From Pleurotus ostreatus/Saccharomyces cerevisiae fusant (lineage: Eukaryota; Opisthokonta): a stretch of DNA of 64,000 nucleotides. Under the pieces are notes generated by a model. That model did no database searches and had not been told where the DNA came from. It saw only the letters and a program-made list of their open reading frames with translations. Position 1 is the stretch's first letter; each line of letters starts with the position of its first letter. Positions 10,713 through 22,126 of the stretch are shown one piece after another. Position numbers and translations under genes: made by a program. The stretch spans positions 40,849 through 104,848 of the forward strand of contig JAMQCK010000066.1 in assembly GCA_024196135.1 (NCBI GenBank), read 5' to 3'.

Positions 10713-12705
10713 ATGTCCAACGCGATGGAACTCGAGCAAATAACGCGCCCTACGGCACGCCAGAACTACACTGGATCCACGAAGGGCTCGGTCGAAGGAG
10801 GGGACACGGAGGTTGGACCAGCGACTGGCACGTCGAGCGCCGTTGAAGGCGGCCAAGGAACGCCGCCAGGCGAACGAACACGCAAGATGGTTATGACGGA
10901 CCACCTCCAGTTCTTCGCCGCCTGCTGGTCTATGGTCCTCGCCGGATGGAACGACGGGACGACGGGACCTCTCCTTCCCCGGATTCAGCACGTGTACGAT
11001 GTACGTCCCGGTTCGGTGGCTGAAGATGCTTCATCGTGCTGACGATCGACCAGGTCAACTATGCAGTCGTGTCCTTGCTCTTTGTGTGCGCGTGCATAGT
11101 GAGTAGCTGGGGGATGTCGCTAAGCATCTTACTGACCAGGGTAGGGCTTCATAACTGGCGCCCTCATCAACGTCCCCTTGTCGGAGCGGCTTGGGTTTGG
11201 CAAGGTGTGTTTCCCATCGTGCTCTTGAATCCACGACTAACCCTTCCTCAGCTCATGGCGCTCGGCAAGTCATACCCCTACAGGCATGAACCCCGTATTG
11301 AAGAGACCCCCAAGGCTCCGCACTTCAGACCATCGCATACGCGATCGACTCGCCCGCTCCTCCCTTCCCCGTCCTCTGCATAGCCTATGCCATCAATGGA
11401 GTCGGCATGGCTATTCAGGTGCGCTCTGCTTGCACACTACGACATCTGCGCTGCTCACTGCCCACTCAGGATGCGCAAGCAAACGGCTACGTAGCGTCGC
11501 TGAAGGACAACTCCGAGGCGAAGATGGGCTTCTTACATGCCGCTTACGGTACGCGCTCCCTTCTTAACTTGCTCTACTCAGACTTATTGAGCTCTTCCAG
11601 GCCTCGGTGCGCTCGCCGCTCCACTCGTGTCGACCCAGTTCTCGCAGAAGAAGCACTGGTCCTTCCACTACCTTGCCTCCATGGGCGTCGGTCTGTCCAG
11701 TGTCATCATCCAGATTGCCGTCTTCCGCTTCAGAACGCATGATGGTGCGCTACCTTCCTCAGTCTGACGTGCATACACCCTCTTCCTCTAACCTCTTTAC
11801 ATCAACAAGACCACTATCCTCCATCGTTTCCCTCATCTCCTCGTCGATACCCACCCTGACACCCCTCTCCCTCGCAGAATGCCTCCTCCGCATCGGCCAG
11901 CCCGTCCAAGAAAAGGGATCCAGCACCGAAAGCAACTTCAAGCAGATCTTCCGGCTCAAGAACATGCACATTCTCGCCGTCTTCAGCCTGGTGTACGTCG
12001 GCGTGGAGGTCACTATCGGCGGCTGGATCGTGTCGTACGTGATCGACGAGCGCGGCGGTGGCCCGGATTCGGGGTATATCTCGTCGGGGTTCTTTGCGGG
12101 TGAGTTGAGTTGGGTTATATGCGTGCTGGGGCGAGTGAAAGTGCGCGGCAGGAATGCTGACTGTTGGGACAGGCTTAATGCTTGGGCGGTTGGTGCTCTT
12201 GTGGGTGAATGCGAAGGTCAGTGTGCTCGATCAAATGTTGCTCGTCGTGCTCAAAAGCTGCTCCTCAGATCGGCGAATGGCTCGCCCTCTTCATCTACGC
12301 GCTCCTCGCTATCGGCCTCGAGCTCATCGTCTGGCTCGTCCCCTCTCTCATCGGCGGCGGCGTCGCCGTGTCCCTCGTCGGCCTCCTCCTCGGGCCCTTC
12401 TACCCCATCGCCATGAACCAGGCCGCGCGCATCCTCCCCGCGTGGCTGCTGACGCCGAGCATCGGCTGGATCGCCGGCTTTGGGCAGGCGGGGAGCGCGG
12501 TGCTGCCGTTCATCACGGGCGCGCTGGCGCAGAGTACGGGGATTGGGAGTCTGCAGCCGTTGTGAGTAGCGAGTCTCACCTTGGGCTCGAGAGGCAGTGC
12601 TGTAAGGAGGAGAGGCTGACGCGACTTCATAGCTTGGTGTCCATGATGGGCTTCATGATGGTCTTGTGGGCAATGGTGCCGAGGAAGGCGACGCATATGG
12701 ACTAG
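10713..12705 (+). CDS. MFS transporter, Bsc6/fucose-permease-like, copy A
   Basis: Eleven exons (10713-11000, 11054-11098, 11145-11204, 11252-11264, 11315-11418, 11470-11548, 11601-11744, 11878-12099, 12173-12216, 12269-12561, 12633-12705) give 454 residues. A hydrophilic N-terminus of about 65 residues precedes the first helix with GWNDGTTGPLLPR, a signature of this MFS branch. Later motifs are ALINVPLSERLGFG, YAINGVGMAIQDAQANGY, IGGWIVSYVIDERGGG and MNQAARILPAW, covering the usual 11-12 helices. It probably moves a sugar or other small solute across the membrane; the substrate is unknown. Intron 4 (11265-11314) starts with GCAAGT, a GC-AG intron shared with the neighbouring copy. The tandem copy follows 380 bp downstream in the same orientation. 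Confidence 0.9.
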
Positions 12706-13085
12706 ATGGTTGAGTGTACGGGGAATTCCTCTCGGCAGCAGTGGCTGGAGGCTTAGACTTATCAAGTGAGTGGTCAACTATCTATGCCTTGGGGGTCGAG
12801 CTCATTGTTTCTAGGTAGACTTGTTAGATACTGACTTCAATAAAAGAGCATCATTCCACCTCAGCCTCGCTTATGGCACTTGATGGCCGCGTTCTGGAGG
12901 CCACGCGACGCCAGTGCGAAGCATCGGAGGGATGACGCCTTCCAGAACCATTGTGCTGGTTCATTCTTAGTAAAGACCTTGGTAAGTGTACGAAGCTTCG
13001 TATATAACCCTCGCAGCTCCTTCGATCATCTTCGTCTTTCCTTTGGTCCGCATTCTGTCCTTACTCTCCAGAGATATTGAACGCG
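12706..13085. other. spacer between tandem MFS genes with TATA box
   Basis: 380 bp between the stop of copy A and the start of copy B. A clear TATATAA lies at 13001-13007, 79 bp before the ATG of copy B, so copy B has its own promoter. Confidence 0.55.
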
Positions 13086-14935
13086 ATGGAGCTCGAAACA
13101 ATGACGCACCCAACAGCGCGTTCGACACACGGCTCGTCACAAGAAGGCGGCGAACGCGAACTTGAGGCTGGTCAACCTGCCACTGAGCCTTCCGCCCCTC
13201 GCTCGCGCACCCGCGAACAGATCCGTGCGGGCCACCTTCAGTTCTTTGCTGCTTGCTACGCCTCGATGCTCGCGGGGTGGAATGACGGAACGACTGGACC
13301 GCTGCTGCCGCGAATACAACAGGTCTACGGGGTAGGCCCTTGTCTTTGGCGCCTGCTTTCGCGACGCTGATACTTTGAATCAGGTCAACTACGCAGTCGT
13401 ATCTCTGTTGTTCGTCTGCGCGTGTGTGGTGGGGACGTCAATCAACATCCCCAGATCAATCTTTTGAGGTGATTACCAGGGCTTCTTGTCAGGCGCGCTC
13501 ATCAATGTACCCTTGTCGGATCGGCTGGGCTACGGAAAGGTTCGTGTTCATTCGACTTCCTACAGGTAGATTTTGGTGCTCATACCTTTGCTCCAGCTTA
13601 TGGCGCTCGGCAAGCCTATAGTGCTATAGTGCCCGCTGCAGGCTGACGGTGGTCTACAGGGCCTATCATCCAGATTATCGCATACTCTATCAACTCGCCT
13701 GCACCGCCGTTTCCAGCTCTGTGCGTCAGCTATGCAATCAATGGTGTCGGGATGGCCATCCAGGACGCTCAGTCCAACGGCTACGTCGCGTCCTTGACAG
13801 ACAAGCCGGAGGCCAAGATGGGGATGCTGCACGCTGCGTACGGTGAGTTTCATTCGCTTACTGACGCATACCCTGCGTGCTAATCCTACTGTAGGTCTCG
13901 GCGCGCTTACTGCGCCGCTAGTCTCGACGCAGTTCTCGCAGATGCATCACTGGTCTTTCCACTACCTGGCCTCTTTGGGCCTGATGTTCTCCAGCCTCAT
14001 CATACAAGTCGCAGTCTATCGCTTCAGGACTCAGGACGGTCGGTCTCTCCCTCGAACAATCACTCACTCGCGTACTCAGATCCTCTACTAGAATGCCTTA
14101 CCATCATCGGTCAAGCCCTGCCCGAGAAGAGCGCCAGCGCCGAGAGCAACTTCAGGCAGATCTTCCGGTTGAAGAACTTGCACTTGCTTGCTGTATTCGT
14201 TCTTGTCTACGTCGGCGTCGAAGTGACCATCGGCGGCTGGATCGTCACCTATGTTATCGACGAGCGTGGCGGCGGTTCGAGCTCGGGATACATTTCGTCT
14301 GGGTTCTTCGCGGGTTGGTTGACGGTACTGTATGAGGAAGCGTGCTGATATATCTGGCAGGCTTGATGATCGGCCGTCTTGCGCTGCTGTGGGTGAATGC
14401 CAAGGTATGTCTACTTTCGTCGGTTCTGGTCTTTTCATTTGACGTGATGCATCACAGGTCGGCGAATGGCCGGTTCTCTTCATATACGCGCTTCTAGCTA
14501 TTGGGCAAGTGCTTTATGAACAACGTCCACTATTCCCTCATTCAATTTCTTCAGCCTCGAACTCGTTGTGTGGCTCGTTCCATCCCTCATCGGCGGCGGT
14601 GTTGCTGTCGCGCTCGTAGGCGTTATCCTTGGGCCATGCTACCCAATCGCAATGAACCAGGCCGCGCGTATCCTTCCTGCGTGGCTCATCACGCCGTCCA
14701 TCGGGTGGATAGCAGGCTTTGGACAAGCGGGGAGTGCCGTTCTACCTCTAATCACGGGCGCGCTCGCACAGAGCACGAGTATCAAGAGTTTGCAGCCGTT
14801 GTAAGTCTCTGTGGCCGCGGAAGCTAGGGTGTGTATCATGTCGCTGACACTAATACTGTTAGCTTGGTTTCGATGATGGGATGCATGATGGTGCTATGGG
14901 CGATGGTGCCCCGGAAGGCGACGCGGATGGATTGA
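13086..14935 (+). CDS. MFS transporter, Bsc6/fucose-permease-like, copy B
   Basis: Eleven exons: 13086-13331, 13384-13428, 13480-13539, 13597-13609, 13660-13842, 13895-14038, 14092-14313, 14361-14404, 14458-14504, 14555-14800 and 14863-14935, giving 440 residues. Nearly every exon has the same length as in copy A, and motifs such as GWNDGTTGPLLPR and IGGWIV(T/S)YVIDERGGG are retained, so this is a tandem duplicate. It lacks the intron present in copy A at 11419-11469 and has an extra one at 14505-14554. Two of its introns (13610-13659 and 14505-14554) begin with GCAAG and are exactly 50 nt. The N-terminal tail diverges most. Substrate unknown. Confidence 0.9.
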
Positions 14936-15452
14936 GAGCCTGAGAGGAGAACGGTCGTGTGTGAAATGAAGTTACACAGTGCTCATGCCTCCTGACCTTA
15001 ACGTAGTCGAACAACCTTCGTTTTATCTTACGTTGCTCGCTCTGTCCTCTCGAAGAAATTGGCTATAGCTCAAGGCTTCGGATGGGGACATTGTTCTGAC
15101 AAATATGCGAAAACCAGCACAAAAAACGAGCAATAAGGCACTATATCGGATTATCGTATTCTTGTCCATCAATCATCCCCTCATGCTTAAGTATTGAGCC
15201 GAAAAGACAGAGGTATGATATAGCGCTTGTAGTAAACCAAGTCATTTGCTCATACTTGGGGAGTAGACCTGCTATATGTCGTCAACGGTCCTGCTGGAAC
15301 CGGGATACCGGGACGTAGTCTCGGTTACGACACCTACGTAGCGCTTAGACACACGTGTATCCCCAGCATCATCCAGCTCTGTGCCACCATCAGGCCGTCG
15401 CCCCGAGGATCTCCTCGCTGGGCCCGCTAGGCTACTTATTCCACTGCCATTA
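14936..15452. other. intergenic, no gene seen
   Basis: AT-richer than its surroundings, consistent with a 3' region and promoter. The in-frame extension before the F-box start at 15453 has only non-ATG start codons. Confidence 0.4.
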
Positions 15453-17174
15453 ATGGACGCTCGCGTGGAGTCGTTGACAACGGCATTCGAGTGTGCTCTA
15501 CGGAGCGCTGGAGCATCGGCCGATCTTGAAAAACATCGCTCTGCATATGAGCCGAGTCAACAGGACGTAACGGCCCTCGAGACGCAGGTGCAAATTCTGA
15601 AGACGCTGGAGTCGCAAGCGACTGAATTAATTGGGGAGATGACGCCGGCGACGGCGGGCTCGGCACCAGACAAGTTGATCGCGGTTATACAAGACCTCCG
15701 CTTCAGAGCTTCCAAGCAAGCATCCATCGACCTGGCTCTGCTCGCTCCGTGGCGCCGTCTTCCGACCGAACTCATGTCAATAATCCTCGCAAAGGCCCTA
15801 TCGTCGCACTGGCATAGGAGTCGGGCCGGCCGCCGAGGCTCGCCACCTTCCGCAAAGGTCTGCTACCGATGGAGAGCCATTGTCTTCAGTACGCTCAGTA
15901 TATGGACGCATATCAACATCGAGCTCCCCAGCCCGCGCAGACATGCACAACTATGCCGAGCCATATTCGAGGAACTTCGACGCTCATCGCAGGCGCCTCT
16001 ACATGTGACGGTCTCACGAGCTGACTATGCTCATGAACTGGATGCAGTACCCTACTATGATCACGACGGCGTATGGCAGGTGGTCCTGAAGCATTCGCAT
16101 AGATGGGCGAGCTTTGAGATGATGAAGCACTTTCCTAGGATGTACTTCCGCGCCAGCCAACGGCGCCTCTCATTTCCTCTCCTCCGCCAAATTAGGCTGG
16201 TAGCTGAATATGCTGCGATTCCCAAAGGTTCTGACCTTCTAGGGGACAGCATCTTACCACTCTCGTTCTTCAAGAATGCGCCCACAATCTGTGACGTGTC
16301 TCTGACCTACATGTCGTCTCTTGGGCCCCTCAGACTTCCTCGGGCCTGGACGATCACGCATCTCACAATTGGTTGCGGGACGAACGCCCATTGGGCATTT
16401 GATCCTTTACCTGGCCTGGCGCCCATCCCTCCCGTACTCGCCGCCTGTAGCAGCACTCTTCGTACATGCGTCATCAACGCCAGCCATATGCTGGGGTACT
16501 CCCCTGATGTACAGCCAGTGGTCGCCTTCCCCGTGCTGCGCCATATCTATTTCGATGGTGTTGCAGGCCTCCTGCTGCGTCATATCACTGCGCCATCCCT
16601 CCAACTGCTCTCGCTGGTTGGGCGCAACTCTGCGCGCGATGCACAGCAGTATGGAGATGTCCTTGATGCCCTCGCTGTGATGTGTGCACGAGGTGGATGC
16701 CCCAACCTGTATTCGCTCGTTCTGAACGAAGTGCACGCGCGTCCGACAGAGGTTATCGCGTGCCTACGGTCTTTTCCCTCAGTCAGGAACGTCGAGCTCT
16801 CCAACGACCATAGCGATAGAGAGGGTCCGCTGATAACAGACGATGTCATCCGCGCGTTGACGCGTGGGCGTGCAACGACCGACGCGCTGCTCCCTCGCCT
16901 CATATCGCTCCACCTTCATTATCGACTGCAGACCGGGAGTGCGCTGCCGCAGCATGAGCTGCACAATATCCGTGCTATGCTTGCGTCTCGACGCCAGCAT
17001 CGTCCTGGCCTGAATTTTCTCAGCGTTCTCCGCATAGACGACGTTGGAGATGTTGGGCAGCATCACCATGCTGTCGACTTGGATTGGGATTATACGGACG
17101 ACTCGGAAGGGGAATCAGACACGGACTCGTCTGGCGATACCGGCAGTTCCTCTGGGCTCGACAGTGATGCGTAG
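15453..17174 (+). CDS. F-box protein with LRR-like C-terminus
   Basis: A single open exon of 573 residues. The N-terminus (residues 1-90) is predicted coiled coil (QDVTALETQVQILKTLES). It leads into an F-box at about 98-150 with the signature PWRRLPTELMSIIL and a Trp-containing KVCYRWRAIV end. The remaining 400 residues show irregular leucine-rich periodicity, and the last 30 are Asp/Ser-rich. This layout is typical of the very large F-box family of mushrooms. The F-box would bind Skp1 in an SCF ubiquitin ligase and the repeats a substrate (family knowledge). ATG 15453 is the first methionine in the frame. Confidence 0.85.
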   Translation: MDARVESLTTAFECALRSAGASADLEKHRSAYEPSQQDVTALETQVQILKTLESQATELIGEMTPATAGSAPDKLIAVIQDLRFRASKQASIDLALLAPWRRLPTELMSIILAKALSSHWHRSRAGRRGSPPSAKVCYRWRAIVFSTLSIWTHINIELPSPRRHAQLCRAIFEELRRSSQAPLHVTVSRADYAHELDAVPYYDHDGVWQVVLKHSHRWASFEMMKHFPRMYFRASQRRLSFPLLRQIRLVAEYAAIPKGSDLLGDSILPLSFFKNAPTICDVSLTYMSSLGPLRLPRAWTITHLTIGCGTNAHWAFDPLPGLAPIPPVLAACSSTLRTCVINASHMLGYSPDVQPVVAFPVLRHIYFDGVAGLLLRHITAPSLQLLSLVGRNSARDAQQYGDVLDALAVMCARGGCPNLYSLVLNEVHARPTEVIACLRSFPSVRNVELSNDHSDREGPLITDDVIRALTRGRATTDALLPRLISLHLHYRLQTGSALPQHELHNIRAMLASRRQHRPGLNFLSVLRIDDVGDVGQHHHAVDLDWDYTDDSEGESDTDSSGDTGSSSGLDSDA

Positions 17175-17967
17175 TTGAATGATCTATAATAGCCAGTTGA
17201 CAGTGCCGCAACTCAATGGACTTTGGCCGGCCATCTTCACTGATACGTGTCCCGCGACGAGCGCAGTGAAGGCACTCCCTGTTATCCTTTTGGATGCAGC
17301 GAAGGGTATGATTCGCACTTCCTGGTCTGTATGACTCAATGCGAGTCTTCGGTGCAGTCTGGAGCAAGACGTGATCATGGTGAGTACACATGTTGTTCAG
17401 TGTTGACTGCGGGCACTGCGCTGGCTCGAGGCATGCTGTAAAGCACGGTCGTAACATCTTCAGCATTCACCTCCTCGTTTCTTCCTTCCTTCATGCCTCG
17501 ATATAGGTTGGCGTACGCACGTACCGAACCATGGTGAAGCGGTGAATCACTATACAATGTGAAGCCCGCCAGTGTTGATGTTCTTCGTGATCGGCTCTCA
17601 GTCAGTAACACCTTCACGAGGCCTCGAGGCCCGACGAGCTCAAGAACATGAACTATTATGCAAGGTGGTGTTACAAAGGACAGAACTACAGCTGGTTTAC
17701 AACATTATAGGGGGTGACAACGACGACAGTGGCTAACAAGGGGGCGAACGAGTACATGGGCGACCACGAGGACGTGAACGGTCCGGTACACAAGAAGGAA
17801 AGTGGATGGAGCGACCAAGAAGGCACGAAAACTAAGCGATGCAGATGCGATTATGAGTGTGATTATGCGTGGTGAGTGATGGAATGCATGGAACGACGAG
17901 AAACATAAACGATGATTGTTGCATACAGAACATGGCGAAGGCACCACGTTCCAGAGGGATATCGCGC
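17175..17967. other. intergenic between convergent genes
   Basis: About 0.8 kb between the F-box stop and the DUF6699 stop. Open frames here lack splice context and motifs; they read as chance. Confidence 0.4.
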
Positions 17968-19571
17968 TCAGTGCCGGCGATACATCGGGTGCTGCTCCCA
18001 CATGGGCCTCTGCGATGGATGCGTGTAAGCTCCGGGGTAGCCTGGATAGTGGGCACCAGGCCCAGGGATGGGCGGCGATGGGTTGGTGGTCGTGGCCATC
18101 GACTCGAGCATCAACTTCCAGTTCCCGTCCTTCTCCTGCATGAGCCCATAGAAGAGCCTATGGCTACGCATCAGGTCGACGCGGCGGAGACCATGCTCGC
18201 GCTCCATGAGCACCGGCGTCTCGCGACAGCGCTGCAAGAACCACGGGCGGCACGTCTCAAGATATGCGTCTCCGGCCTGCGCAACCTCAGCTGCATCGAG
18301 CGGACGATGATACTCATTGTATATCGCCTCAAATACGTCGATGACGCGCACACCGGCACGCCTCTGCACGAGGATCTCCGTCGTCGGCAGTACGCCGCGC
18401 ACAGGGCAGCGAATGTACATCTTCGTCACGATGCAGTGCGTCGAGACGGGGAGAAGACGATAGGCGTCGGGCATCGTGTGGGAGCGAGAACGCGTCCCGT
18501 GGGGCTGCACGCACAGGTTGCGAGGATTCGACACTGGGTTGAAGGCGATGTCGAAATACACGGCCTGCAACTCTTCTGGCGACTTCTTCCGCCGCAAACG
18601 GATCTCGCGCTCGACGAGTGGCCAGCTCAACGAGATGGACTCGCCCTTCAGCGGCTCTGAAAAGGAGTGATTAGTTTGTGATGGAGATAGATGGAAGAGC
18701 TTCCGTACCGAGGTTTGGGCCCCTTGGTCGACGGGATACGCTGTCGTGCACATCAGAAGTGTAACCCGCATCGCGCTGCTCCACAGCGCGGCGGTCCTGA
18801 CCACCAGTACGCCCTTCGCTCCTAGATGGCCTGTGACCCGCTACAGATCGCGCACGGTCTGCCGTAGGGACCCTAGGATCCCCTGGATATTCAGGGTAGA
18901 CGTTCCCGTCGTGATCTTTAGTGCGTTCAATTTCCCCTGTCCTGCACCGCTTCACTGCGACTCACCTGCCACTCTCCCGTCTGGATAGTAGGTCTTCCCT
19001 CGCACTTTCGGACCGTATATTTGGTCTGGTGCTGTGAAGGTCAAGTAAGCGCCGGGCGCAAAAGCCTCATCGATGCACGCACTACGACCTGAGGTTGTCA
19101 CCGTCTCCACTGGAGTGGCTGCCGAAGGGGTCCAGCCCCCCGCCGTCGACGATGCTGCTTTCGATGTCAGTCCGGTCCGCAGCGCCGCAAACGTATAACG
19201 CACTTGGTATCGTCGCGCGTCGTGAACTCTTCAGGATGGGCTTCAAGGGCTTGGGAGTCACTACTCGTCAGCCCAGAGTGAGTTCGGATGAAAACCGGGG
19301 TGCGGGGAAGCGTACCTGCTGCAAGCAATGATTGCGCCCGCGGCCTCGTGGACTGGCGACTCGGCGCCTGCGCACGAGTGGCATCCATGCTCATCTGAGG
19401 AGCTTGCATGGGCCGTGGGGGGATGATAGGGCGTGTTGCATTGCTTGAGGATCGACGCGCCCTGGTCGTCGACGCCCACTGGGCGGGACTCTCAGGGAGC
19501 GCGATGCTCGGCATCTTCGGGGTCTGTGGCACAGCGCTCGGACCGTTCCGATGTCGAGTAAACATGCCCAT
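17968..19571 (-). CDS. DUF6699-domain protein
   Basis: Five exons fit in phase: 19571-19316, 19263-19102, 19031-18966, 18915-18709 and 18656-17968 (459 residues). The first 85 residues are Ser/Pro/Arg-rich. A TPKPLKPILK motif follows, then a YGPKVRGKTYYPDG linker. The conserved C-terminal domain (residues about 240-380) contains LSWPLVEREIRL, VYFDIAFNP and MYIRCPVRGVLPTTEILVQR, followed by VRVIDVFEAIYNEYH, the hallmark blocks of DUF6699 in basidiomycetes. It ends in a Pro/Tyr/His-rich tail. The function of the domain is not known to me. Translation could begin further upstream, since the frame is open to 19916, but the first methionine of the conserved-looking part is at 19571. Confidence 0.8.
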
Positions 19572-22126
19572 GACGGTCGATAAAGCGGAGGATATTGAGG
19601 CGAAAATGGCGAGAAAGGGAACGAAAAGACAAGGTGAAAGCGGGGACGGGGGCGCTCGGACGGTGGGGGGCGGGGCGGAGTGGCGTAATGGCGTCACGGT
19701 CGTTAGTAGAAAAGGCGTCGTGGTGTGGGCGTCGTCGTCGTTGCCGTCGGGGGCGTCGTGCTCGGAGCGGAGCGGGCGATGGTGAGGGGGACCACAAAAG
19801 GACCTCCTGGAGGTTAAGCACAAGCCGGACCTGCCTTCGTATAAGCCGTTTTGTCGGGCACGAGGCGGCGGAGGCGCTCGTGGCGATAGCGAACGTCGAG
19901 CTTCCGAGTCCGACATCAGTGCCCCGCATCATGTACACCCGATCCACACGTGATGCCTGGGCTCAACACGCCCCTCGTCAGTGGGGAAGGGAGGGTGTGA
20001 CGCTATGCGACTACAGTACGAACGTTAGTTGACCGCTAGCGACATCATCTACAGCAAGTGTGAAGGAAGGTTGTTAGATACGCGAATGGCAACTAGAAGG
20101 TTGCAGGGAAAGCTAAATCCGTTCACTGCCCGCTATCGCGAACGGACAAGACGCATGCTGCGGGACAATCCTAGGAGAGTGCTCGACATAGCGGTGACAT
20201 GACCCGAAACTCAACAGCCCAAACTGTGGGGCCATGCACTTCGGAGGCTGCTTTGAAGCGGTAGCAAGGGGAACTGCCTCACATGAAGTTCGCGACTGCC
20301 TACCGTCTTCCACTCGTCCTCCGTCTTCTGTCCACCATCTATCCGCCGGCACCGCTGCCGCCGCACTCGCCATCTACGTACTCGTAGGCGTACGTCGGAC
20401 TGGGGGACCGGCCTCGGAACGGTGCTGCCGGCATGTGGCGCCTAACCTCTGATTCTATCTCGACATCGGCCCCAAGCAGACCTGCCACGACATCGACCCC
20501 AAACCAGACGCGCGGTCTTCAAAAGCTGCATGGGTGGTCCTAGATCGGGCCCATCGCCGAATGTTCGAGAAGGATTCCGGCCTCGTTGCGCTCGGTGGTA
20601 CTCCTTGGTTGAAGTGGAGGCCGATCCAGAGGTCAGCTGCCCGTTCTACGACTGCACCGCTGCAAATCGCACCTGCGGGTCGCATAATCTTCTTGACGTC
20701 TCTACCCCATCCTCCCTTGCGATAGAGCTGAAGGGGCTCGGCTGGATAAACGTCCATCAGCAATAGTTGGCCCAAAGGGGATAGACCTCACGAGCCGAAG
20801 ATACGCCCACAACTCCAATGATCAGTTTTGAGGCGCTCGGAATTGCCCGTCTGCTCGTCTAAAGGCCTCGTCCGCGCCACCAGGCTCTACTGTCCACCTT
20901 CATACTACAGCGTCTCCGGACAGAGACCCCATAGATGCCTTACGGACTTTCAAATCAGAAGGTCCGCGGACCGCGTACACGAGGTGGCCGGATGACCCGC
21001 GGCCACGACCTTAGCGAGGACCGCAGACAAAGGACGAAGTCGCCAGCCTGGGAAAACTCGCGGTCTACAGGAGGCAGTCGCGCGCCCCGCTGGAGATTGC
21101 GGTCGTAGCCCTCGTCACGAGACGCTCCCATGGTCAGGCGGGAGGCGACGGCCCAACGGTCGACCATCAAGTGGGTTTCGCGAAGGCTCTCGGGGACGAT
21201 GTAGGTGTCGTCAAGTCCCAACCCTATGGAGGGTGGACGGCGATGAACTCGGACAGATCCTAAAAGAACGGGACATGAGCACAGCGTGAAGTTCATCAAG
21301 GGGGACGGAAGAGACTTGCCAGGCGACGGAAACGGATGTCTAGTATACTCCGCGTCATACGCCAGGGTAGCGTCGATCGCCGACCATGGCATGCACGTTC
21401 TCAAGGAGGTTCTACGTAGCAGTGGAAGAACAAATCAGTATACTTCGTCCTCACATACCTGACGCAACCTCTGCGAACACCAGCCCCTGACAATCGTACA
21501 AGCCACATGCCCGCCAGACCTCCTTCGCTCATTCGGGCTCGCGGGAGCGCCTCAAGTTGGCTGCATGTTGTCCACTTCATAACTGCGCTTCGCATGTTCT
21601 TCAACTCGACATCTGCGCCGCAATTTAAGTTGAATCTCGGAATAGCCGCCGCACCGCGCCACGAAGGCTATAGCGTGCTGTCGCAAGTTTGCACTTGGGG
21701 TTCAACGATATAAAGGCACAGCTTGTGTACACACCATCCTCGAGCGCGCAGCGTGGTCATCCCAATGTCTCCGCCGCCGCCAAATTCGGACGCTTCGTGG
21801 GCGGTGCCATCATGGGCGAGCGGCCGGGCTTGAGATCTGAGCCGACATCTGGCGAGCAAGGCGCCCCCAGCTAGTCACGGGCGGTGAGCTAAACGTCAAG
21901 CAGCACGCACTCACCGCTACCGCAAACACATAATTGATTGACGGCGTCAGCAACTTGTTGACGAAAGAGCGAGCGGAATGCGATCCCCATGCGCGTAGTA
22001 GCCATTTTCGTGAGTAACGAGGTCGGGTATATTGACATGCGCAATCCTAAGCAAAAGCAACATTATCTTGTCTAAATCGTGTTCGGTCTCCAAATAGATG
22101 TTGTTAGATGCGAAACGTATGACCGG
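19572..22126. other. unassigned 2.5-kb stretch
   Basis: No gene is supported with confidence. The longest candidate is a minus-strand frame at 20955-21404 (149 codons), with further short frames at 21401-21604 and 20455-20775. They have no recognised motif, and I could not link them by phase-consistent introns. It may hold a decayed gene or lineage-specific gene pieces. Confidence 0.35.

Noticed and set aside
17869..18660. Plus-strand 263-codon frame
   Set aside because: Antisense of the DUF6699 coding exon, whose minus-strand translation has the family motifs.
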